Assembly (NCBI GenBank): GCA_029287645.1
Contig: JARFQS010000336.1
Coordinates: 1-12,094 of the forward strand
Length of the DNA stretch: 12,094 nucleotides
From: Thermoanaerobaculia bacterium
GTDB taxonomy: Bacteria; Acidobacteriota; Thermoanaerobaculia; Multivoradales; JAHEKO01
Reading direction: 5' to 3'
Shown here: piece by piece, positions 1 through 8,239 of the stretch
Layout: each line of letters opens with the position of its first letter
Numbering within the stretch: the stretch's first letter is position 1
Made by a program: the position numbers and the translations under genes
The notes under the pieces: model-generated
Database searches by the model: none
What the model was told of the DNA's origin: nothing
What the model saw: the letters and a program-made list of their open reading frames with translations, nothing else

Positions 1-732
1 GACCGGGCCAGGGGCTCCGTGCGGGTCGCCATCATCGATCTCAAGGCGGTGCTCAATCTAGATGTCGATCCCGTCGTACAAGAGCTCGAGGACCCCCTGC
101 CGGCAATGCCCGAGAAAGACAGGACACTGGCGTTCGCCCTCGACACCCGACCGGAGTTCGACGACCTGGAGCTGCAGTTGGACGCCTACGACAAGCAGAA
201 GAGGATCGTCAAAGCGGATCAATTGCCGCAGATCGACCTCAACGGACTCTATGGTCACACGGTTCGACTTCCGGAAAACTGGAACGACCCCCTGTATGCC
301 GATTGGGCCGTGGCTATCGGTCTGAGGTGGGAGTTCTTCAATGGTGGGAGGGTCAAGGCACAGGTTGCAGGCCTGGAAAGCGAGAAGCAGCAGGTCGCCT
401 GGCAGCTGGAAGCCCTGTTCAACCAGGTGGAACAGGAGGTCGAGGCCGCGATCACCGAATACTCGGCGGCTCTGTCCCAGTGGGAGGCGGCGGAGATCTC
501 GGCTCAGGCCGCACGCGAGGCGAGTCGTGTGGCTCGCGAGAGCTACGAAGAGGGAGTGGCCCTGCAGACCGATTGGCTGACCGCGCAGGAGCGCGAGATC
601 TCGGCCGAGGTGGTGCGGGTGCAGTCGTACTACGGAGCCAGAACCAGCGTCGCCCGGCTCGCCAGAGCGGTCGGCCTGCAGGCGGACGAAGTTTGGCAAT
701 TTACTGGACACGATACGGGAGAGCAACCATGA
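1..732 (+). CDS. TolC-family outer membrane efflux protein, C-terminal part (5' truncated by window)
   Basis: The outer-membrane channel component of a tripartite efflux system. The reading frame is open from the first base, so the true start lies upstream and about 243 residues of the C-terminal part are visible. The family's second repeat can be read: a TRPE segment (about residue 50 of the visible part) starting a long helix, a beta-strand pair (QIDLNGLYGH, then WAVAIGLRWEFFNGGR), then long Ala/Glu/Gln-rich coiled-coil helices with an ESYEEGVALQTDWLTAQ stretch. This helix-strand-strand-helix order is typical of OEP/TolC proteins. A GTG at 19 is in frame but is unlikely to be the start, because a whole TolC protein is about 450 residues. 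The stop overlaps the adaptor start by 4 bp (ATGA), linking it to the RND pump downstream. The substrate cannot be inferred. Confidence 0.88.
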   Translation, partial: DRARGSVRVAIIDLKAVLNLDVDPVVQELEDPLPAMPEKDRTLAFALDTRPEFDDLELQLDAYDKQKRIVKADQLPQIDLNGLYGHTVRLPENWNDPLYADWAVAIGLRWEFFNGGRVKAQVAGLESEKQQVAWQLEALFNQVEQEVEAAITEYSAALSQWEAAEISAQAAREASRVARESYEEGVALQTDWLTAQEREISAEVVRVQSYYGARTSVARLARAVGLQADEVWQFTGHDTGEQP

Positions 733-1787
733 AGCGTTGGCACGGGATGAGGATGTTGGCCCTGTTGCCGCTGTCGGTACTGATCGCCTGTGGCGGAGGT
801 AGTGAAGCGGATTCGTCGGAACCGGAGGTGGTGCCGGCAGAGCGGGTAGCCCATGTGAGGTCTCTCGAGGTACAGCCTGAGGAAGTCACCGATCTGGCGA
901 TTCTGAGCGCCGATCTGCTGCCCTTGCGGCGGGCGACCCTGGCGGCGGAAGTGCCCGGTCGGGTGGAACAGCTGACCGTCGATGTGGGAGACCGCGTCGG
1001 CAAGGGACAGATCCTGGTACGAATCGACACCCGCGCGCTACGTCAGCAGATCGCCGAAGCGGAGGCCCTCCACGTGCAGGCGGTAGATCGTTTCGAGCGG
1101 GCCGAGCGGCTCTACGAGAAGCGCTCGATCACCAAGGAGCAGCATATCGATGCCGTAGCTGGCCGAGACGTGGCCGAAGCCCGTCTGAACTCGGCGCAGC
1201 TGGCTCTCGCCAAGTCGGAGGTCAAGGCGCCGTGGTCCGGCAGCGTGGCAGCCAAGAGAGTCGAAGTGGGTGACTATGCCTCTCCGGGTCTTCCGCTGGT
1301 GGAGCTGGTGGCGGTGAATCGGTTGAAGGTCCGGGCGGCGGCGTCCGCCGCCGATGTGCCGTACCTGAGCATCGGGGAGCCGGTGACGGTGCGGGTCGAT
1401 GTCTTCCCTGGAGAGGAGTGGCAGGGGAAGGTGGTCCGACTGGGTGCTGAGCTGGACTCCGATACGAGGACTCTCGTCGTCGAAGCGGAGATCGACAACA
1501 GCGAGGGAAGGTTGAGGCCCGGGCTCTTCGGACGATTGGAGGTGCCGAGGAGGGTCCTACCCGAGGCAATGCTGGTGCCGCTCGCGTCGGTCGTGGACTA
1601 TGAGAGCGAGAAGATTCTCTATGTGGTCTCGGATGGCATTGCGCAGAGGCGCAGCGTCGTACTGGGTCCGACGGTCGGGCAAAGGGTGGTGATCACGACC
1701 GGGCTGGAGCCGGGTGATCACGTCGTCGTCGGTGGCCAGCAGCAGGTGGCCGACGGACAGAAAGTGATCGAGGCGGAGGAGGGCTGA
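729..1787 (+). CDS. RND efflux periplasmic adaptor (membrane fusion protein), lipoprotein
   Basis: A 352-residue adaptor that would bridge the inner-membrane RND pump and the TolC-type channel. The N-terminus is a lipoprotein signal: basic start, hydrophobic stretch about residues 9-20, lipobox L18-I-A-C21, then a Gly/Ser/Glu-rich tether. Next come the first half of the biotinyl-lipoyl domain (about 71-100, AAEVPGRVEQLTVDVGDRV), a short alpha-hairpin (about 101-163), the second lipoyl half (about 164-194, VKAPWSGSVAAKRVEVGDY), a beta-barrel (about 197-272, ending LRPGLFGRLEVP), and a membrane-proximal domain (about 279-348). The ATG at 729 is chosen because it places the lipobox correctly and has GGGAGAG at 717-723. 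The frame is open further upstream to 303, but that part only shadows the TolC gene. It overlaps neighbours on both sides. The family is clear; the AcrA/MexA-like subclass and substrate are not. Confidence 0.93.
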   Translation: MKRWHGMRMLALLPLSVLIACGGGSEADSSEPEVVPAERVAHVRSLEVQPEEVTDLAILSADLLPLRRATLAAEVPGRVEQLTVDVGDRVGKGQILVRIDTRALRQQIAEAEALHVQAVDRFERAERLYEKRSITKEQHIDAVAGRDVAEARLNSAQLALAKSEVKAPWSGSVAAKRVEVGDYASPGLPLVELVAVNRLKVRAAASAADVPYLSIGEPVTVRVDVFPGEEWQGKVVRLGAELDSDTRTLVVEAEIDNSEGRLRPGLFGRLEVPRRVLPEAMLVPLASVVDYESEKILYVVSDGIAQRRSVVLGPTVGQRVVITTGLEPGDHVVVGGQQQVADGQKVIEAEEG

Positions 1788-4700
1788 TGGCACGTCTGAC
1801 GGAGGTATCCCTGAAGAGCCGGGTGACGGTCTTCTTCTTGATGGCAGCGGTGATCTTCGCCGGGTTGACGGCCTATCGGACCCTTCCCAGGGAGTCCTAC
1901 CCGGATATCGAGATTCCCCTGATCATCGTCTACACGGTCTATCCCGGTGCAGCACCGGCGGATGTCGAGAAACAGGTAACCGACCAGCTGGAGCGTGAGC
2001 TCAAGGGTCTCGAGGGCATCAAGGAGATCACGTCGACCTCGCAGGAGAGTGCTTCGGTCATCACGGTGGAGTACGTCTCGGGCACGGACATCGACATGGC
2101 GCTGCAGAAAGTGCGCGACCGTGTGGACCTGGCCAAGCCGGACCTTCCAACGGACGCGGAGGAACCGATTCTGCAGGAGATCAGCTTCTCAGATATCCCC
2201 ATCATCCAGGTCAATCTGTCCGGCGACGTGGGACCGGTGGTCCTCAAGGACCTGGCTGAAGATCTACAGGACGAGTTGGAGGGCATCCGCGGAGTCTTGA
2301 AAGTCGATCTGGTGGGTGGCCTCGAGCGCGAGGTCCGGGTCGATGTGAATCCAGAGAAGCTGAGACAGTACGGCCTGGCGTTGTCCGATGTGGTGGACGC
2401 GATCGGGGACGAGAACGTCTCCATCCCTGGCGGTGACATGGACCTGGGGCCGCAAACCTTTGCCGTTCGCGTGCCTGGTGAAGTCTCCGATCCGCTGATG
2501 GTGGGCGAGTTCGTGATCCAAGCCAGAGGTGGTCAGCCCATCTTCGTCAAGGATGTGGCCACCGTCTCGTTCGGTTTCAAGGACAGGGACTCCTTCGCCC
2601 GGATCGACGGAAGGGAATCGGTAGCTCTCGCGGTTTCGAAGCGTACGGGGGCCAATGTCATCGAGGTGGCCGATGCGGTCAAGGAGCAGGTAGCCATCTA
2701 CGAGTCCCAGTGGCCGGGCGGTGTCGAGGCGACGATCCTCGGGGATCAGAGCAAGGACATCCGGCGGATGGTCAAGGATCTGGAGAACAACATCCTCTCT
2801 GGCCTCGTGCTGGTGGTCCTGGTCCTGATGTTCGCGCTCAACTTCCGGAACGCGCTGTTCGTGGGTCTGGCGATCCCGTTCTCCATGCTCCTCACGTTTC
2901 TCGCCGTGCAACTCATGGGCGAGACGCTCAACATGGTGGTCTTGTTCGCGCTGATCCTGGCCGTCGGCATGTTGGTGGACAACGCCGTCGTCGTGATCGA
3001 GAACATCTATCGGCACATGCAGGAAGGCAAGAGCCGAATGGAGGCGGCCTCCATCGCAACCAAGGAGGTCGGGTCGGCGATCTTCTTCTCCACGCTCACC
3101 ACGCTGGCTGCCTTCTCGCCTCTGTTCTTCTGGCCCGACATCGTAGGCGACTTCATGTGGTTCCTGCCCTTTACCGTCTGTCTGGCGCTGGCTGCCTCTC
3201 TGCTCGTCGCCTTTACGGTGAACCCGACGCTGGCGGCGACCTTCATGAAGGTCAAGGAGAAAGACCTGAGGGCGAATGGTGACGAACCGGAGCCGGGAAG
3301 CGGCTGGCAGGGGGTGATTGGCGGATTCGTCGTCAAGATGTACAAGGGCACTCTCAGCTTTGCGCTCGACCATCGGCTCCTGGTCGTTCTGGGCACCGTC
3401 GGAGCCTTCATCGGAGTGCTGTTTCTCTTCGGGGTCTTCAATCACGGTATCGAGTTCTTCCCCGAGACGGAGCCCACCCAGATCATCGTCGATGTCGAGA
3501 TGCCGCCTGGAACCCGCATCGAAGAGACCGACTCGGTGGTCCTGGAACTAGAGCGCCGTCTGGCCGATCTTCCCGATGTTCGGGTGATGGCGGCGGGGAC
3601 GGGGGCCGGCGCGCAGAGTGAGTTCTTCGCAGGTGGCTCCGGGAGCGGGACCTCAGGTCGCATCATGCTGGACCTGCTGGATCGCGGGGATCGGGAGCAG
3701 AATTCGTTCGACACTCTCGACCAGGCCCGTGCGCTGGTCAAGGGCATTCCCGGTGCGGTGATCAATGTGGACAGGCCCGAGGAGGGACCACCCGTCGGGG
3801 ATCCGGTCTCCATCGAGCTGACCGGGGAAGACTTCGAGACGCTGGGGCAGATCTCGCAGCGCATTCGACAGGAGATCGAGGACATTCCTGGGTTGGTGTC
3901 CCTGGACGACGACTTCGACCTGGCGCGGCCGGAGCTCGTGGTGCGACTCGACCGGACGCAGGCCTCGAGACTCGGTCTCACCACCGCCAAGGTGGCTTCC
4001 ACGATGCGCACTGCTGTCAACGGAACGGAAGCCTCCACCTTCCGCGATGGTGACGATGACATCGACATCACCGTGCGGCTGCAGGAGCAGTACCGCGGCT
4101 CGTTGGACGACATCGCTCGCCTGACCGTGGTGACAGAAGGCGGCAGCCAGGTGCCGATCTCTGCGATCGCCAGAGTCGAGCAGACGGCTTCGCTCACCAG
4201 CATTCGACACAAGGACCACAAGCGAGTGGTGACGGTCAGTGGCAAGGTGACCACTCCGACGTTGGCCGAGCCGGTGCGCTCGGAAGCGACGCGCCGCATC
4301 GAAGCCACTCCGAATCTCTTGCCGATGGGCTATTCCATGACCTTCGGCGGACAGAGCCAGGACGAGGACGAAGCCAAGGAGTTCCTGACCTCGGCCTTCC
4401 TCTACGCCGTTCTGATGGTTCTGGGACTCATGGTGGCGAAGTTCGATTCGCTGGCTCTCCCGGGCATCGTCATCACCACGGTCATCATGTCCATGATCGG
4501 AGTGCTGCTCGGGTTGATCATCACCGGACTGCCGTTCGGCATCATCATGACCGGGTTGGGAGTCATCTCTCTGGCCGGCATCGTGGTCAACAACGCCATC
4601 GTCCTGCTCGACTACGGGGAGCAGCTGGGGGCCAAGGGAATGCCACGACGCGAGCGGATCATGACGACCGGCCTGCGCCGCCTGCGGCCGGTGCTGCTGA

Positions 4701-4981
4701 CCGCGATCACCACGATCCTGGGGCTGATCCCGCTTTCTACCGGCTTCGAATTCGATTTCACCGAGCTGCACTTCTCGAGTGGAGGAGAGAGCAGTCAATG
4801 GTGGAAGGGAATGGGCGTCGCGGTGATCTTCGGGCTCGCCTTCGCGACGTTTCTGACTCTCGTGGTCTTGCCGGTGCTGTACGACTTCTTGCTGCAGTTG
4901 AGAGAGCGCAGGGCGCGGAAGCGCCAGCCGAAGCCGGAGCCTGTCGAGGCCATTGGCGAAGAGCGGGAACAGGTGGCCTGA
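1787..4981 (+). CDS. RND-superfamily efflux pump, inner-membrane permease (AcrB-like)
   Basis: A full-length 1064-residue proton-driven pump of the HAE-type RND superfamily (AcrB is 1049). Visible are TM1 (about 12-29), the first periplasmic porter region, TM2-6 from about residue 335, TM7 (about 530-551), a second periplasmic region, and TM8-12 from about 865. Family motifs include YPGAAPADVEKQVT near the N-terminus, GMLVDNAVVVIENI in TM4 and GIVVNNAIVLLDYGE in TM10, plus RLRPVLLTAITTILGLIPL before TM11. D398 matches AcrB D407, but N399 replaces D408 and N935 replaces K940, so the relay differs from AcrB. The start ATG at 1787 shares its A with the adaptor stop, and GGAGG at 1775-1779 is a strong ribosome binding site. 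The tail after TM12 is charged and Pro/Glu-rich. It is not a CusA-type metal pump by its TM4 motif. The substrate is unknown. Confidence 0.93.
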   Translation: MARLTEVSLKSRVTVFFLMAAVIFAGLTAYRTLPRESYPDIEIPLIIVYTVYPGAAPADVEKQVTDQLERELKGLEGIKEITSTSQESASVITVEYVSGTDIDMALQKVRDRVDLAKPDLPTDAEEPILQEISFSDIPIIQVNLSGDVGPVVLKDLAEDLQDELEGIRGVLKVDLVGGLEREVRVDVNPEKLRQYGLALSDVVDAIGDENVSIPGGDMDLGPQTFAVRVPGEVSDPLMVGEFVIQARGGQPIFVKDVATVSFGFKDRDSFARIDGRESVALAVSKRTGANVIEVADAVKEQVAIYESQWPGGVEATILGDQSKDIRRMVKDLENNILSGLVLVVLVLMFALNFRNALFVGLAIPFSMLLTFLAVQLMGETLNMVVLFALILAVGMLVDNAVVVIENIYRHMQEGKSRMEAASIATKEVGSAIFFSTLTTLAAFSPLFFWPDIVGDFMWFLPFTVCLALAASLLVAFTVNPTLAATFMKVKEKDLRANGDEPEPGSGWQGVIGGFVVKMYKGTLSFALDHRLLVVLGTVGAFIGVLFLFGVFNHGIEFFPETEPTQIIVDVEMPPGTRIEETDSVVLELERRLADLPDVRVMAAGTGAGAQSEFFAGGSGSGTSGRIMLDLLDRGDREQNSFDTLDQARALVKGIPGAVINVDRPEEGPPVGDPVSIELTGEDFETLGQISQRIRQEIEDIPGLVSLDDDFDLARPELVVRLDRTQASRLGLTTAKVASTMRTAVNGTEASTFRDGDDDIDITVRLQEQYRGSLDDIARLTVVTEGGSQVPISAIARVEQTASLTSIRHKDHKRVVTVSGKVTTPTLAEPVRSEATRRIEATPNLLPMGYSMTFGGQSQDEDEAKEFLTSAFLYAVLMVLGLMVAKFDSLALPGIVITTVIMSMIGVLLGLIITGLPFGIIMTGLGVISLAGIVVNNAIVLLDYGEQLGAKGMPRRERIMTTGLRRLRPVLLTAITTILGLIPLSTGFEFDFTELHFSSGGESSQWWKGMGVAVIFGLAFATFLTLVVLPVLYDFLLQLRERRARKRQPKPEPVEAIGEEREQVA

Positions 4982-4997
4982 AGCCGGAAGGCCGGCT
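4982..4997 (+). other. Small perfect hairpin just after the RND stop
   Basis: AGCCGG, loop AAGG, CCGGCT: a perfect 6-bp G+C-rich stem with a 4-base loop starting one base after the RND stop codon. No run of T follows, so this is not a standard intrinsic terminator. It could slow transcription, stabilise the 3' end of the efflux mRNA, or be chance in G+C-rich DNA. It lies in the only gap (71 bp) between the efflux operon and the GH127 gene, so it could partly separate the two transcription units. Confidence 0.3.
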
Positions 4998-5052
4998 CTG
5001 TAGAACCGAGGGTGGCCGTTCCCACAGCCGCGAGATACCATCGACTCCTATC

Positions 5053-7074
5053 GTGTCGAGAGCGCGAAGGATAGACAGGCGAAGCTGTGAGTCCTGGACA
5101 CTGAGGGCCAGTGCGGTTCTGCTGGTTGCAGCTGGAGCGTGCGGGTCGGAGCCCATCCCGGAGACCGTCGCTCCGACCGCCGATGCGCGCATCGAGCCGG
5201 TTCGCATGGAATCGGTCGAGGTGCGGGACGGGTTCTGGAGACCTCGCCTCGAGATCAATCGCCGAGTCACGATCCCTCACATCCTGGAGCAGAATGAAAC
5301 GACCGGACGGGTCGACAATTTCCGTAAGGCAGCTGGATTGCTCGAAGGGCCGTATGTCGGTCGACGCTTCAACGACACGGATGTCTACAAGGTCATCGAG
5401 GCTGCGAGCTACACGTTGATCGACCGCCACGACGCCGAGCTCGAGACACGGCTCGACGAGCTCATCGCTCTCGTGGTCGCTGCTCAGGAGGAGGACGGAT
5501 ATCTCTTCCCAGCACGCACCATCGATCCGGACAAACCCGCTCCCGGGGTGGGTCGAGAGCGATGGATTCATGTCGCGGTGGGCAGTCACGAGCTCTACAA
5601 CGCGGGACACCTGATCGAAGCTGCCGTAGCGCATCAGCGGGCCACGGGGGGACGGACGCTTCTGGAGGCGGCCATTCGATTCGCGGATCGTATCGAAGTG
5701 GATTTCGGACCACAGGCGCGTCGCGACATTCCGGGTCACGAGGAGATCGAGCTGGCCCTCGTGAAGCTGGCCGAAGTCACCGGCGATGCGCGCTATCTCG
5801 ATCTGGCTTGGTTCTTTCTCGAACAGCGGGGAGGCTCGCACGACGGCGAGCTCTATCCAGAAGACACGGACTTCGCGATCTACAACGACCGCCTCTACAA
5901 GCAGGATCACCTGCCTGTCGAAGAACAGTCCGAAGGTGTCGGGCATGCTGTGCGGGCGGCCTACCTGTATGCCGGAATGACCGATGTCGCGGCGCGGGTC
6001 GAGACTGCGGACTACGAGGCGGCCCTGGATCGCATCTGGAGGGACGTAGTCGGGTCCAAGCTCTACCTGACGGGAGGCATCGGTTCGCGTGACACGGTGG
6101 AGTCTTTCGGGGAGAGCTTCGAGCTGCCGAATCGGACCGCCTATACCGAGACCTGTGCCGCCATCGGCAACGGCCTCTGGAACCATCGGATGTTTCTCAA
6201 TACCGGAGACGCACGGTATTTGGACGTCCTGGAGCGGATTCTCTACAACGGTGCGCTGTCGGGAGTGTCGAGTGACGGAGCCCGCTTCTTCTACACGAAC
6301 CCTCTGGAGTCTGACGGTGGCATCGGCCGCAGCGAGTACTTCGACGTAGCCTGCTGCCCCGCGAACTTGGCGCGGCTCGTGGCTCAGGTTCCGGAGTTGA
6401 TCTATGCCGTCTCGGACGAGCGGCTCTTCGTCAACCTCTTCGTTGCCAGCCGAGTCGAGCTCGAGTCGTTGAGTGGGGGGCAGCTGGTCCTGGAGCAGAA
6501 GACTGAGTATCCGTGGTCCGGCAACATCGAAGTAGTTCTGGGAGTGACCAGACCGACGGAGCTGGCGGTTCATCTCAGGATTCCAGGTTGGGCCGGCGAG
6601 CGGCCCGTTCCCAGCGATCTGTACAGTTTTGCGGGGCCACCTGACGCCGAAGTCGAGATTCGAGTCAACGGCGAACCGGTACCTGTGTCGCTGCAGCGTG
6701 GATTCGCAGTTCTGAAAAGGACCTGGAACGACGGAGACGAGATCGCGCTCGATCTGCCGATGGGGGTGCGGCGAATCCTCGCCCATCCCGAGCTGATCGA
6801 GAATCAGGGCAAGACCGCTCTGCAGCGCGGGCCGATCGTCTATGCCGTGGAAGCCATCGACCATGATGGTGATGTCCTCGGCCTTGAGCTGCCAAGCAAC
6901 GCAGCCATGATCACCGAGCCTCGGACCGACCTCCTGGGAGGGCTCACCCTGATTCGATCGACAGCGATCCGGGAGAGCCGGGAGGTGCCGCTGACAGCGA
7001 TCCCGTACTTCGCCTGGGCGAATCGGGAAGAGGGGGAGATGGTCGTATGGCTGCCGGAGGTCGCGAGCCCGTGA
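5053..7074 (+). CDS. GH127-family (DUF1680) glycoside hydrolase, beta-L-arabinofuranosidase-like, predicted lipoprotein
   Basis: A predicted retaining glycosidase of 673 residues using a Zn-bound cysteine nucleophile, as known for HypBA1 of Bifidobacterium. The catalytic set is intact and correctly spaced: E350 (acid/base, 16 residues before the next Glu, as in HypBA1), E366 and C368 in AYTETCAAIGNGLWN, and the C434-C435 pair in DVACCPANLARL. The N-terminal part reads as an (alpha/alpha)6 barrel (VRDGFWRPRLEINR, HELYNAGHLIEAAVAHQ, YLTGGIGSR) and the C-terminal part as beta-sandwich (LRIPGWAGE, LQRGPIVYAVE). The GTG at 5053 is chosen because it yields a lipoprotein-like signal (hydrophobic 17-27, A-G-A-C30). 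No good ribosome site precedes it, and ATG 5206 is an alternative without a signal. Its stop overlaps a possible RLP start. Known members remove beta-L-arabinofuranose, or aceric acid from rhamnogalacturonan II; the actual substrate here is open. Confidence 0.9.
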   Translation: MSRARRIDRRSCESWTLRASAVLLVAAGACGSEPIPETVAPTADARIEPVRMESVEVRDGFWRPRLEINRRVTIPHILEQNETTGRVDNFRKAAGLLEGPYVGRRFNDTDVYKVIEAASYTLIDRHDAELETRLDELIALVVAAQEEDGYLFPARTIDPDKPAPGVGRERWIHVAVGSHELYNAGHLIEAAVAHQRATGGRTLLEAAIRFADRIEVDFGPQARRDIPGHEEIELALVKLAEVTGDARYLDLAWFFLEQRGGSHDGELYPEDTDFAIYNDRLYKQDHLPVEEQSEGVGHAVRAAYLYAGMTDVAARVETADYEAALDRIWRDVVGSKLYLTGGIGSRDTVESFGESFELPNRTAYTETCAAIGNGLWNHRMFLNTGDARYLDVLERILYNGALSGVSSDGARFFYTNPLESDGGIGRSEYFDVACCPANLARLVAQVPELIYAVSDERLFVNLFVASRVELESLSGGQLVLEQKTEYPWSGNIEVVLGVTRPTELAVHLRIPGWAGERPVPSDLYSFAGPPDAEVEIRVNGEPVPVSLQRGFAVLKRTWNDGDEIALDLPMGVRRILAHPELIENQGKTALQRGPIVYAVEAIDHDGDVLGLELPSNAAMITEPRTDLLGGLTLIRSTAIRESREVPLTAIPYFAWANREEGEMVVWLPEVASP

Positions 7075-8222
7075 GTGGATCAGACAGCCGCCGCGCTCCT
7101 TCCGTGGCCGCCGATGGGCGACTTCGGGTCACCTACTCGCTGACCCTCGATACAGGCGAGTCACCGGAGGCCAAGGCGAGAGGTATCGCGTTCGAGCAGA
7201 CGGTGGAGTTGCCGGAAGGCCGAGTTCCAGCCGACCTCGTGAACGAGGTGGTGGGTCGAGTCGAGAGCGTCGAGGCTGCTGGCGACGGAAAGTGGCAGAC
7301 GAGGATCAGCTATTCGGCAGATCTGGCGGGGGGGAATTTCTCCCAGCTCATGAATCTGCTCTACGGCAATATCTCCCTACTTTCTGGGATTCGTCTGGTC
7401 GCGGTGGAGTGGCCCGCCGACCTGCTGGCTGCGATTCCGGGCCCGACCCATGGCGTCCAGGGTCTGCGCTCTCTTTGTGGCGTACAGGAGCGTCGCCCCT
7501 TGACCTGCGCGGTGGCCAAGCCCCTTGGCCTTTCACCACGACAGCTGGCTGAACTGGCCGGGGAGATGGCGCGAGCCGGCGTCGACATCATCAAGGATGA
7601 TCACTCCTTGGCCGATCAGCCCGCAGCGCCGTTCCGGGAGCGGATAACGATGTGCCAGGCGGCGGTGGAGGAGGCCAACAGGGCGGAGGGTACCTCGGCG
7701 AGGTACTTCCCCAGCCTTGGAGGGGGAGGGCGGATGCTTCGAGAAAGAGTCGGTCATCTTCAGGAGGTCGGGTGCCGTGGAGCCGTCGTGATGCCTTTCC
7801 ATTCGGGCCTGGATACGGTCGCCGGCCTGGCCTATGAATCCGAGCTGGCGCTGCTGGCCCACCCTTCCGGGAGCGGTGTTCTCTTCGGCGCTGAGCATGG
7901 TGTAGCGCCCGAGGTCTACCTGGGGCAGGTGCTGAGGCTTGCTGGCTGCGATGCGGTGATCTACCCCCACGCTGGGGGTCGGTTCCGTATGGACGAATCG
8001 ACCGCGGGTGCCATCCGTTCGAATCTCCTGGCTGAGCTCGGCACTCTGCGACCGAGTGCCCCTGCTCCGGGTGGCAGCATCGACCCGGCCAGGCTGCAAG
8101 GCTGGTTTCGTCTCTATGGTCCCGACAGCGTGTTCGTGGTGGGCAGCTCGGTGATCCGGGCGGAAGATCCGCGGAGAGCCGCTGAGAAGTGGGTCGCAAC
8201 GGTTCGAAGCGCATTCGTGTAG
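7047..8222 (+). CDS. RuBisCO-like protein (form IV RLP)
   Basis: A 391-residue homologue of the RuBisCO large subunit that should not fix CO2. The N-terminal alpha/beta domain (about 24-125) contains QLMNLLYGNISLLSG, where N108 matches RuBisCO N123. The C-terminal TIM barrel follows, with K158 (K175 equivalent) in AKPLGLS, K183-D184-D185-H186 in GVDIIKDDHSLADQ (the carbamylated Lys and metal Asp kept, the metal Glu replaced by His), H272 (H294), YPHAGGRF at 306-313 where the loop-6 Lys would be, and APGGSI near the C-terminus. K177 and K334 equivalents are missing. Characterised RLPs act as enolases or isomerases in methionine salvage, or on apionate-derived sugar phosphates (OiaX type). The GVDIIKDDH and GGRF motifs recall the latter group, but only from memory. 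ATG 7047 has GGGGGAG upstream; GTG 7071, giving a GTGA overlap with GH127, is equally plausible. Either way translation is coupled. Confidence 0.9.
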   Translation: MAAGGREPVSGSDSRRAPSVAADGRLRVTYSLTLDTGESPEAKARGIAFEQTVELPEGRVPADLVNEVVGRVESVEAAGDGKWQTRISYSADLAGGNFSQLMNLLYGNISLLSGIRLVAVEWPADLLAAIPGPTHGVQGLRSLCGVQERRPLTCAVAKPLGLSPRQLAELAGEMARAGVDIIKDDHSLADQPAAPFRERITMCQAAVEEANRAEGTSARYFPSLGGGGRMLRERVGHLQEVGCRGAVVMPFHSGLDTVAGLAYESELALLAHPSGSGVLFGAEHGVAPEVYLGQVLRLAGCDAVIYPHAGGRFRMDESTAGAIRSNLLAELGTLRPSAPAPGGSIDPARLQGWFRLYGPDSVFVVGSSVIRAEDPRRAAEKWVATVRSAFV

Positions 8223-8239
8223 GGTCATTTCGAACTACG

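Noticed and set aside
1336..1353. Perfect 8-bp inverted repeat CGGCGGCG-TC-CGCCGCCG inside the adaptor gene
   Set aside because: It arises from an Ala-rich stretch (RAAASAAD) written in GCG/GCC codons. The 2-base loop and coding location argue against a functional hairpin.
2264..5041. Overlapping - strand open frames (2264-3445, 3442-4308, 3653-5041) opposite the RND pump
   Set aside because: Their products are rich in His/Arg/Gln/Asp runs typical of reverse-frame reading of a membrane-protein gene, with no recognisable domain.
4795..6864. Long open frame of 689 codons on the - strand opposite the GH127 gene
   Set aside because: Its translation shows no family motifs, and the + strand carries an intact GH127 catalytic set over the same bases. 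Long antisense frames are expected in G+C-rich DNA.
7047..8222. Genuine CO2-fixing RuBisCO
   Set aside because: The metal-binding Glu is His and the K177 and loop-6 Lys equivalents are missing. There is no small subunit or phosphoribulokinase nearby, so it is a RuBisCO-like protein.
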